From Heterotrichella gracilis (lineage: Eukaryota; Sar; Xanthophyceae; Tribonematales; Xanthonemataceae): DNA of 64,000 bases. Each line of letters starts with the position of its first letter. Position 1 is the first letter of the stretch. Under the pieces are notes generated by a model. The model was not told the DNA's origin. It saw only the letters and a list, made by a program, of their open reading frames with translations, and searched no databases. Shown here piece by piece: positions 47,801 to 59,800 of this stretch. The DNA lies in contig JAULBX010017525.1 in NCBI GenBank assembly GCA_032358255.1, positions 1 through 64,000 of the forward strand, given 5' to 3'. The position numbers were made by a program, and so were the translations under genes.

Positions 47801-50800
47801 CCAAGAACAGCTGCAGGGATCATACCTTCAGTTGGTCACCCATAACATACCCCACCACCACCTTGTCCCGTGAAACATGAGCGGTGTGAAGGTAAGTGTG
47901 ATGCACAAAGTGCGCCCTCCCCTCCAGCCCTCACCTGGTTGCACTATCGCATACCCCGTTGGCCACCAGGCATTGGTCGCCTTGTTGTTTACAAAGTGCC
48001 ACGTCGTCACTGGCTCCCCTGCTCTATCATTGCTACCATACTACACCACAAACCACCATTTGTGCTTTGACAATTTGTGACCAGAGCAGCTTCCCTCCTC
48101 CTCACCTGGCACTATCACATATCCCCTGGGCTCCCCCCAGGCATTGGTTGCATGGTCGTTCACAAACTGCCACGTCACAGGCTCCCTTGCTCCATCACTG
48201 CTGCCACAGTATTACTACGCTGACAACACCACGCACCACCATGTGCTTTGATCAACATTTCAACATGTTGTGACCAGATCAGTTGACATTAAAGTGCGCC
48301 GTCCCCTCCTCCTCTCACCTGGCACTATTGCATACCCCCTTGGCTCCCCCTACTTATGAGCTGCCTTGCCATTCACAAAATACACGTCTGCAGCTTATGC
48401 ATGTTGATGTGCTGGCCTAGCTTCCTCCTCAGCATCTCACCCATAACACACACGACCGCCACCTCCACATGGAATGTGACCTTGTGCTATCATCGATGCA
48501 CTACATGCGCCCTCCAGCTCTCACCTGGCACTATCGCATATCCCCTTGGCTCCCCCCAGGCATTTGTCGCCTTGTCGTTCACAAAGTGCCACGTCACAGG
48601 CTCGCTCATGTTGATGTGGAGACCCAGCTCCCTCCCCGGCCGCTCATTCATAACGTACTTTAAAACGGTCTCGGTGAACCAGGGGGGGGTAGTGCCATCG
48701 ATGCCCCAGGCAGCCAGGGCCTCGTCATAAGTCCCAGCCTTGATCACCTGAAAATGGGACATTGTGTCAAATTCCTGTACGTACACAAAACGCTCTCGGT
48801 GAACCTTGGGGGGGTAGTGCCATCGATGCCCCACGCCGCAAGGGCCTCCTCATAGGTCCCTGCCTTCATAACCTGGAAATGTGGGACATTTTTGTAGTGT
48901 TTGTGCCAAGCATTGTGGACAGTTTTTGCATTCATTGGAAAGCGTTCAGGAAATCCCCCTTGGAAAGGGGGGAGGCGACCCTGTTTGCGCCATGATAACT
49001 TTTATTATTCCATTTTATGTGGAACTTCCACAATATCTCTGTATTGTACTTGTGTGATCAGTCAGCTCTGTTGTCAATAAATTTTCATATAGCTGAGGAA
49101 AGGTCTGTGAGTACATATTGTTACATATATATTGCAGTACACGTATTGTTTATTGCGGTTTATTTCAAGTATGGGATCCACCGAGTCCCCAAGTACAAGG
49201 AGGCCACACCACATGCTGTCGGTGGCTCGGTGGATCCCATACATGGAATAAACCGGATTCGGGACCTGAAGCAAACGATACGTATACTGCAATGTACAAT
49301 ACAACTATATACATTTCTTTTTTTTTGAGACAGTCATGAGGGAGCCAATCCGAGCTCATGCATTTGGATATATAGACCTTTTCTCTCACCAGACACATCA
49401 TTACATTGACAACAGAGCTGACTGGTCAGAGGCAGCCATGTGCGTGTGAGCGCATCAATATACCAAGCTCATGCGTTTGGAACGTCCACCTCCCAAACCC
49501 TCAACCGTTAACCAGGAGGATGCTTTACACCCAAGCGTCTTGAGCCTGGAGAAAGATGGAATACATGTGATTGCAAAGGCACAGGGACTCTGACAACAAG
49601 CGCTTTAAGGAGGTGGCGCTCACACTTATGATAGGGTATATTTTACGGTTTCGTATTTAGGGTTTAGGGCTGGTGTTTAGGATTGAGGTGGTGGCGCTCA
49701 CACCGATGAGAGGGTTTAGGTTGTAGGTTTTAGGGTTTGCGTGATCAGGATTGAGGTGGTGGCGCTCACACCTATGCAAGAAGCTGAGGAGAAGGCCTTC
49801 AGGTTGGGACACTGGCCCATCCCAGGTGGCTGATGGGGTGCAGCCAGCCTTTGCCTCCAAGACCGCCCACAACCTGTTTTCTCCCTACAGCGGGGATACA
49901 GGTCGGTGGCGTTTTGAAGGCAATACCAGGCGGCACCTAACCAGCCACGTGGTACCAGGTATACAGAGCGCCAAGTTCCATGAAGGCCTTCTCTTGGACT
50001 GATTGCAATGCCACCGGATGTACAGGGCCTCTGTCACGGAGGGCATTGAGGTGGTGGCGCTCATACCTATCATAGGGTTCAGGGTGTAGGGTTAAGGGTT
50101 TGGGGCGTGGACGTTCCAAATGTATGAGATTGGTGCATTTGAGGTGGAGGCCCTCACACCTATCATTGGTTTCAGCGTTCAGGGTTCCAAGTTTAGGGTT
50201 TGGGGCATGGACGTTCCAAATGTATGAGCTTGGTGCATTTGTGCAGATTTCGCTCAGGCCTATGCAAACAGCCCAGGAGAAGGCCCTCATATTTGGAACC
50301 TGCCCCCATCATTGGTGGCCAGTTGGGTATGGCCAGAATTTGCCTCCAAAAGCGCCAACCACCTGTTTCTCCCTACAGCGGGGATACAGGTCGGTGGCGT
50401 TTTGAAGGCAATACCAGGCGGCACCTAACCAGCCACGTGGTACCAGGTATACAGAGCGCCAAGTTCCATGAAGGCCTTCTCTTGGGCTGATTGCAATGCC
50501 ACCGGATGTCAGGGCCTCTGTCACGGAGGACATTGAGGTGGTGGCGCTCATACCTATCATAGGGTTCAGGGTGTAGGGTTTGAGACGCGGACATTCCGCA
50601 TATCATAGGGTATAGGGTTTAGGGTTTAGGGTTTGGGGCGTGGACTATCCAAATGTATGATCTTGGTGCATTTGAGGTGTAAACGCTCACACCTACTGTA
50701 GGGTTTAGGATTAAGGGTTTGGGGCTTGGATCTCTGAATGTGTGAGCTTGGTGCATCTGTGGAGGTGGCACTCACAGCTATGCAAGCAGCCGATGAGATG

Positions 50801-53800
50801 GCCTGCATGTCTGGAACCTGCACCATACCTGCTGGCTGATGGGGTCCGGCCAGCCTTTGCTCTGAAGATCGCCAGCGACCTGTGTCTCCCTACTAGACCT
50901 TGTGTGGCAGCGGGGCTACAGGTCGTTGGACAACTTCATGGCAAAGACAGGCCACAACCCCATCAGCCACCAGGTGCACACAGAGCTAGGTTCCAGACAT
51001 TTAAGGCCTTCTCGTAGGCTGCTTGGACCATACTACATGAAATTGAATTGCAAGCTGTTTGGAACCTGCCAGTGGCCCATCCTTGTGGCTAATGGGGTGC
51101 GGCCAGATGTTGCCAAGAAAATCAGCAGCAACCTGTCTCTCCCTACTGGGAGCTTGTGTGACAGCGGGGATACAGGTCGTTGGTGATCTTGGTGGCAAGA
51201 TCAGGCGTTATCCTATTAGCCACCAGGGATGGGGCAGGTTCCAAACTTGAAGGAGGTCCAGTTCCCAGTGAGCTCCAGCTTGCAATTCAAATACAGAATA
51301 ATTTGTGTTAATATAATCCCAACAGTCTTGTGAGCCCGGGTTGGCTCCCAAAATGTGACCGTCAAATAAATCTTCTAGAATCTTGTAAAAATATAATTCT
51401 AAAAAATTTTATGTGGTTTCATTGATTGGTTAGACCTGTGGAGCACCGCAATTCTGCACACCCACTTTGAAAGCGTGTGGTACAGAATTGCAATGCTCAA
51501 CAGTTCTGACCAATTAATGAAACCAACATGGAACTGTCAAAACCTTCAGGTAGGTGTCACCTTCCCTGAAGGCACACCCTGCTCACACCTTTTCATAAAG
51601 AAATGTATTGTTCTTTGCCAACACAACAAAATCCATTTTCAACAATACAAAACTACGCCCCTCATCGCAAGTGCCAGGGCGGTGTTGAGGAAGAGACAGA
51701 GTGAGAGAGACCCTCAACCGCATCCTCAGTGCCCAGCTTACACCCCCTCCTCTATCCCACGCCACCCACCCCCAGGGTGACTAAAAGCAGCTGCGGGCTG
51801 CGTCAAACCCTACATCTGAAACTCTAAATCCCTAACCCTAAACCCTTCATGCGGCTTGACAGACCAAGTCAAGCATTGCCAATGCTGCAACCAACTTCCA
51901 GATGCCATCCATTCGAAACGCAGAAGCATGATGGAACGGTCCTGCTGCCAAGAACTCTTGAAGAGAACTGTCTCAACATGCTGCTGCTACTCCTGACGGA
52001 TGACACAATGGCACTTGATGCAACACTGTTGGACCTTCCCTTGGCCTCCCAAGCCACAAGAATTGCTTAGATGATCTGTTTAGGGTTTTAGGGTTTAAGT
52101 CTCCACCCAGATCTTGCAAAACGAATCAATGGGAAGGTGGTAATCCCAGGCTCCCGTGATTGGTTCATGCTGCATTGACAGATGGACACTTGCCCGAGGA
52201 AGCTTTTGAACATGCATCAAGCTCATTATATTCGGAACGGCCATGCCAGAATGCTTTTACTAAAAAGCATGATACCCAAGCATTCTGAGCCTCTGGGAGG
52301 GGTGATTACATGCAATCGCAATGACAACATGTGATCGCAATGATGTACAGCGCCTCCGAGTCGGATAAGGAGCGCATTGAGGAGGTTGTGCTCTCACATA
52401 TGATAGGGTTCAGGTTCTGCATGTAGGGTTTAGGATTTAGTGTTTCGGGAGTAATTTTAGGTGATTAGGATTGAGGTGGTGGCCCAAGCAGGCCTATGCA
52501 GGCAGCTCAGGAGAAGGCCCTCATATTTGGAACCTGCCCCATCTCTGGCGGCTGATGGGGTGCGGCCAGACTTTGCCTCCAAGACCGCCAATTACCTGCT
52601 TCTCCCACAGCGGGGATTTAGGTCTGTAGCAATTTTTGAGACCAAGTAAGGTCGCACCCAGTTAGCCACCAGGTATACAGAGCGCCAGCAAGTTCCATGC
52701 ATGAAGGCCTTCTCCTGGGCTGCTCGCATTAAATGGCAATGAATTGCAAGCTGTTTGGAACCTGCCAGTGGCCCATCCCTGGTGGCGGATGGTGTGCGGC
52801 CGGATGTTGCCACAAACAATCAGCCAACGCCCTTTTTTCTCCCTGCTGGGAGCTTGTGTGACAGCGTGGATACAGGTCGTTGGTGATATTAGTGGCAACA
52901 TCAGGTGCCACCCTATTAGCCACCAGGGATGGGACAGTTTCCAAACTTGAAGGATCCTCAAGCTCGAGCTCTAGTTCCCAGTGAGCTCCAGCTTCAATTA
53001 CAGAAAAAACTGTCTTAATATAAGTATAAACAAATTCATGTTGGCTTCATATTGATTGGTTACTACTGTGGAGCACCGCAATTCTATACCATGCGCTCTC
53101 AGAGCGTGTGGTACAGAAGTGCGGAACTCGACAATGGTAACCAATTAATGAAACCAACATGAAATTTCACATACTTATAGGTAGGTGTACCCTTCCCAGA
53201 AGGCACACCATGGGCATACCTTTTTCATAAAATGTATTGTTCCCCCCAGCACATTAAAGTCCACTTCCCACCCAGGGCGTACCTGTTTTATAATTGTGTT
53301 GTTTCTCCCCAGCACAATAAGTCCACTACCCACCCCCAGGCTGGGCGTACCTTTTTAATGAATGTGTTGTTCCTCCCCAACACATCCAGGTCCACTTTCC
53401 ACCCCACCAGGTGGTCATGTAGGTTGGCCAAGGTGTACTTTTGTACTCGGGTGCCAAAGGGGAAGTCGCGGTAGGTCTGGCCCAGGGGGTCGAAGAAGGA
53501 TGCGGCCATGTAGCCCGCCATGGTCACCTTCACCTCCACGCTCCCGTCCTGACGCAATCTGCAAATTTTAAAGATATTAAGGCAACATCTTTTCAGATTT
53601 TGAAGTTTTGTTTGCCATGTATCCTGCCATGGTCACCTTCACCTCCGCGCTCCAATCCTGGCGCAACCTGCAAGATGATACTAGTGATATTCAGGTGCTA
53701 CCGAAGCTGATATACCACACATCAGTTTATTTTTTCCAAGTTTCATTATTGCAAATTTGTTTTGAAGGAAGTCGCAATGTAGCCTACCATGTCACCTTGA

Positions 53801-56800
53801 CATCTAACGATCCCATCCTGGCGCGTCGCCAACGTGCAGATTTTGATGGGCATACTAGTGACACATCTTATAGTTTGGATGCTTTTATTAGCACATTTCC
53901 TGTAAAAAGACTTCGCTTCCGTAACGGTCCTGGCGCAGATCTCCTAACGACGCGACAATCTGATAATGAAGCAATTAAATCCCTATAATAATTAAAAATA
54001 TCCAATATTGACAGACTCGGTCTGAGCAAAAGCCAGTTGTATTGTTGACTGGTACCCGGCCCAAGACAACCAGACAACATGCCCTTTGCTCAGAGTGAGT
54101 CAGTCGTTTTTGTAAACACTGCAATAAGTATAGGCATAGGTCTGTCAGTTTTGTAAATAGTAGAATAATCATATGCCTGCCTGCGGCAGGCAAGCATTGT
54201 GGATATTGTCACCTCGACATCCACTGGGTTGCAGCATCCATACTGACGACAACCAACCTACAAGTTTCTGCTCTCTATGGACTGTACACCATGGCGAGGA
54301 TCCAATGCTGCCTGCGCAGGCAAAACCCTGAACCCTAACCCCTAAGCAGCTCTGTCGGTCACCGATCAGAGAAGCTCCTTGCCAGCAGGTGTGATATACT
54401 TTTCCATGGTACCGAAACCCTCTCTGTCTGAAACAGCAAAGACAGCAGGCGGCGCTGACAGGCAATTTACATTCACTACATGGTGACCAGTTCAAAGTCT
54501 TAGAAAGATTCCAGGGCTCGCCGAAAAGGCACCTTCCCATGGCTTAATTTGCAAAATTCCTGGAACCGCTGCTATAAAAGCTAGTAGCCTCAGGGTTCTT
54601 GAGGAATTTAATACATCGCATGTTTGTAAAGTCCTTCTGATTGCTTACGCAACTAGCTTTAGCTTACGCATAGTCAACATGCACAGACACCTGCTTGCTT
54701 TCAATTTTACTATCTCAAATTTCAAACAAACCACACAAAACAGGTGCCCAAAACCCTCCCCCAAAGCTCCCCTCCACCTGCGGGCTATCCAGTTCCGCTC
54801 TGAGAGACGATTTGCAAATCCGAATGGGACCTGAGAGAAACCTCATGGTGTGGATTGTATATACGTGCACTGATTTGACTGGTACACTGTGCAATAGTAC
54901 ACTTGGTTTAATGAATCGCAAGGGCACGTCGGTGAGCTCACATCTGTACCCAGCATATCCAGAAACCTGAGTTCACCGACCGTGCACTCGCAACTAATCT
55001 CACCATATGCACTATTCCACAATGTACTAATCCACACTTGATTTCACCATACGCCAGTCGGACTAGTTGGATTACCTAATGCACGCACACACAACCCACA
55101 CCATCAGCTTCCTCCCACGCAACAAGTTAGGGTCAGGAGTATGCACAACCAAACAAGTCCCCGACTCCTATTTTTTATAAGATCTAGTCTTACTCCCCCA
55201 CCCTTTTTGGGTCACCGAATGTAAGCCCTAATCAGGGATTGGGATTCTCGACGATCAATCAGGTTAACCCTTACCTTGTGGCAAAGATATAGTCATAGTC
55301 CCCCACCCTCAGCCACCAGATGTAAACCCTAATCAGGGTTTAGGGTTCACATTTCTTAACCCTATTCACCCTTACCTGATTTTAAAGATGTAGTCATAAA
55401 TCCCCACCCTCAGTCACCAAATGTAACCCTAAATAAAGTTAAGGGTTCACACCCCAAACCATAAATCCCCCAAAACCCTAAACCCTTACCTGATGTCAAA
55501 GATGTAGTCATAATTGCCCACTGTTGCCACTGTGCGGATCACCAGCTCAGTCCCTCGGGCCGCATTGTACACAGGTCCATTTTTGGCTGCACACAGGGGG
55601 GAGGTGGAAATGTGAATGAACTCACAATTAAAGACAGCAAGAATCCTGCGTGGCACTGCAGATTGGTGTATTTCATGTCATGGCCTAAAGGATACATGGC
55701 CCCTGTTGTTGCCGTTGTGGGCCACTCGATGCGGATCGGTAACCCAGCCGTGCAATAGGATGACCAGCTCAGTCCCATGGGCCGTGTTGTACACAAGTCC
55801 ATTCTTGGCTGCACACAGGGGTGAGGTGGAAGGGATAAATTTGCAATCAATGACAGAAAAATCCTGAGTGACGGGGAAATTTTGAAGCTATGGGGGAAAG
55901 GCCCTTGCTGCTGCCACCCAGTGTGGATCACTCGCTAAATAGGTCCCCAAATGACTGCTAAATAGGTCCCCAGATGACTGCTAAATAGGTCCCCAAATGA
56001 CATGAAGACACACACACGTCAAGTGCATACACAGCCCTAGAATAGGGTTTACCTAGGGTAGCCAACCTAGGGTTTGTAACCCCTAACCTAGACTCAGATC
56101 TGTCATACGATCCTAGGCATGGAGGCGCACACTAATAGGTCCTGCTAGCTTGGTCCTCAGAAGCACACATGCACAGGATCCTAAGACAAATCCTCGCCAT
56201 GGTTAGGGTTTACAAACCCCAAGTTTGATACCCTAGGGTTTCAATACTCACTCATTGACGTATGCCCTCCAGCTGGTTCCTCTAGGCCAACCTCAAACAT
56301 ATGCATGCCATAAACCCTATCAAACACTATGTTGGCTACCCTAGGGGTTCAACATTCACTCAACGACGTGCATGAACATCCACCTGGTACCTGTTAGACC
56401 ACAAGCGCTAGATACCCTACCCTATGCCCCAGGTGGTCAACCCTACCCTAGGGTCTGCACACTTAACTCATTCCATGCGTGTGCCTCCAGCTAGTACGAT
56501 GTCGACTTCACACATGCACATGCCCTAAACCCAATAAAAATCCCTAGAGTGGCTACCCTAGGGTTTCAATACTCACTCATGACGTGCGTGTGCCTCCAGG
56601 TGGTGCCAGCCTGGTCGTCCTCAAACACGCACATGCCATCCGTGGTGGTGGCGGTGGCGCCGTTGGTGTAGATCACCTGGGAAGAGGAAGGAATTTTGGT
56701 GGAATATTGTTTTTGTTGGCATGCATTATTTCAAGGGTGACTGTCACTGGAATTGTAACTGGAAATGCAACTTGGCTCGCATGTGACTGTAATTGTAAAT

Positions 56801-59800
56801 TTGCGTTGTGGTGGTGGCGGTGTTGGTGTGTTAGACCTGCGGAGAGGAGGGTGTGTGGGTTGTAGATGGAGTGCAAACCCCCTTGGGGCACACCACTTTC
56901 CCTTGGCATGCAATCTTTTAATGTACACTGTCACTGTGCATGCAAGAGCGTGTCTGAGAGAAGGTGGGGGGATTGCGGGAGAGGTACACCGTCTTGCAGG
57001 GTTTATGGCCAAACATAAAACCCTAATTCATGAACCCTGAAGACCCTGCTTGTGCCTGACTTGGAGGGACAGATACACCGCATTGCAGGGTTTATGGTCA
57101 AACATAACACCCCCCAAATCAAAACCCTAAGAAGCCTGTTGGCTGGGCCTGGGACTGGCCTAGGGGGAGAGTACACCTCATTGTAGGGTTTAGGGCCAAA
57201 TATTAGATCCTCAATCTAAAACCTAAGATCATGCCTGTGACTGACCTGTGGAGAGAGGTACACCGCGTTGTATGGGCAGTCATACCCGCGCTTCAGCGGC
57301 TGGCTGTTGGTGCCGATATTGTAGTAGCTGTCCAGGTACACAGTCTGACCAGGGCCTGAAAATGGGGACACGTGCATTTCAAAAAAATGCAAAAAAATGC
57401 AAAAAAAAAAACAAATATGAGGTGTCTGGGGTAACATTTTGCGCCCCTGTTTGAGTGGGTATTTGTGGAAGTATAGGCAATCATAGGTGTGTGTTAGGAG
57501 ATTGGCTGTTGGTGCCGATGTTGTAGTAGCTGTTTAGGTACACAGTCTGACCAGGGCCTGCAAGGGGGGCACATTTGCATTGAATATAATGAAGGTACAA
57601 TGGATGTCCTGGGTGGCAATTTCGCCCCTGTTTTGAGGGGGTACACGGGGAAGTGTGGGTGATCGTAGAGTTTAAGATACGGGAGATAAAGCTGGTGTCG
57701 CCGATGCAGTGGTAGCTGTCCAGGTAGACTGTCTGCCCAGGGCCTGAAAGTAACACAGAAATAACGTTTTCTCAAGGCCATTGTTTCAGCAGGTGTGCAA
57801 ACCTGGGTGCAAGCTAGCCCTCCCTGTTGCAAGCTAGCCCTCCCTGTAGTCAATCACAAGCACCTTACAGAATCCAGCGTTGACAGCCTATAGCCTGCAG
57901 CCTTAACGCCTGTAGTCATCCAGGCATAGATTATCAATACTGGGCTTTTGCAGATCCTCATCATAGACTACAGGGAAGGCATGCTAGCTAGCTAGCCCTC
58001 CCTGTAGTGAATGATGAGAACCTGCAAAAGCCCAGTATTGACGATCTATATATCAAGGGACGTGTTGCCCAATTGGAAGTTGAAGGGGTACCCACCCTGG
58101 ACATCCTTGACCCGGGTCTTCAAAAACTAAGAAATTCTAACCATTTGTGGATTGCCGCCTTTGACGTAATCCCTGCAGCCTGCATGCAGAGTCCCAGGGA
58201 CAGCTCATACTAGGCAGATCATAAACCCTACACGCTGAGCCTTGTAAAGTTTAGGGTAAAAAGTACCAAGCCTGTACCCTGCGTGTACTCTAAACAGCAT
58301 GGGCAGCTTACACTGGATGCATTTGTCACCAGACACTCTTGCATCCTGTAGACTTGTGCCACACGGTGTCCTGGTGCGAGTCAGTGGCCTCTTGTTCTGT
58401 GTTGTGCATCCCCTTTGAAACAATCTACTTTAGGAATGCATTGTGCAACCTTGAGGTGCCATTTTCATCCACATACTGAAGGAGTGTGGCGACAGGCTGT
58501 GCGTAATCTGTCACTGTACCGAGCAGCCTGTTGCGCAGACTGTCCCCCTTCTCCCTCTATATGTGGATGAAAGCAGCACCTCGAGATCAAAACCCTCACT
58601 GCGTTTGATTTACTACTCTTTATTCCACCCCACGTATTCAATATCCAAACAGTCCTACAGCTGCCCCTCTATCTGCCACTGTCCCTCGGCCTGACCTTCC
58701 CAGGACCACGCACCGCGTCGAGATGGACCAAGGTGAAAGTGGATTGCAATCCATGGACAACACAGGTATAATCCTTTTTCCTGCAGTACGCAGGACCTAT
58801 CTACGAGGACAATGGGCCCAGAGCCCCAAACCCGCATAGCCACCATGAATACCCTGAACACCTGGCGCGTCAATTTGCAGACGCCTGTTGCCCTTTCTGC
58901 ACCCATCGCACAACCCAAACAGCGATTTGCCACTGGCTGACAGCTTGGTCGGGTTGTTCGATGGGTGCAGAAGGTGTAATAGACATCGGCAAATTCACAC
59001 ATCGGGTGTTGAGGGTACCCATGGTGCCCTTGAAGGAATTGCGCGTTTCTGGGAGAGAAACACGACGGGGGAAGAGTGTGCAGACCTGATTGGGTATTCC
59101 CTTTTGGTTCTGCTTGAGCGAGACTTCCCTGGCGTGCGAGCCCTCCCAAAAGTCCTCAAGGAGCACTTTATGCAGGCCAGCGTTGATAGCCTATAGCCTA
59201 TAGCCTACATGCCCATCAATGCATGTACACAGCATGGGCTATGCCTGGTTGGCTATAGGCATATAGGCAGAAAGGCTAATGGATATCAAAGCTAGCCTCT
59301 ATAAAATCCTCTCTCTGGACTATAGGGAAGGCATGCTGGCAAGACCCTCCTTGCCCAAGCGAAAGGGATTCCCACCCAGGAGAACCTGCAAATCCTGGAC
59401 CCTTCAAGGACTGTAGACCCAAAATCCGTAACCATTGGTGGATTCTCAGACCTTGACACAACCCCTGTAGTCCCCACGCAGCGTCCCAGCAACAGATAGG
59501 GACTAGTTTAAATAATCAAACCCTACCACCTGTATGCTACCCGTGTTTAAAATCAACCAATTGGGACCTGGTAAAAGCAATTGGGACAACAAGCGGATCA
59601 TCAATTTTAGATGCGGTACGCAGAACCTCCCTTTGATAACAACCTTGGGCAGAGCCAACAACAGCTGCACAGTCACCTTGGACATTTCAGCACCCGTGTG
59701 AAATTGGGGCCCGGCCCATCCGTCTGCACCTGTTGGCACCACCACACAACCCCACCAGCGACCCCCATTGCCATGGTTGGGTTGGGCACTAGGTGCACAT

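Larger units (their letters stand above)
49640..53000. repeat. Array of 0.25-0.5 kb units in amine oxidase intron
   Basis: At least six diverged units share GATGGGGTGCGGCCAG, then GCCTCCAAGACCGCC, ACCTGT.TCTCCCTAC and GGGGATACAGGTCG. Landmarks occur near 49853, 50340, 50856, 51108, 52574 and 52805. A sub-part (49885-50073 and 50373-50560) is almost identical between two units. The segments about 51060-51640 and 52740-53280 are paralogous as whole blocks. The ancestral sequence is not recognisable; open frames across units are not maintained. Confidence 0.85.

Noticed and set aside
58655-59149. 164-codon open frame on minus with Cys/His-rich sequence resembling a zinc finger
   Set aside because: The frame runs across a large palindrome. 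The Cys/His pattern is the same sequence read from both arms, so it is a by-product of the inverted repeat.
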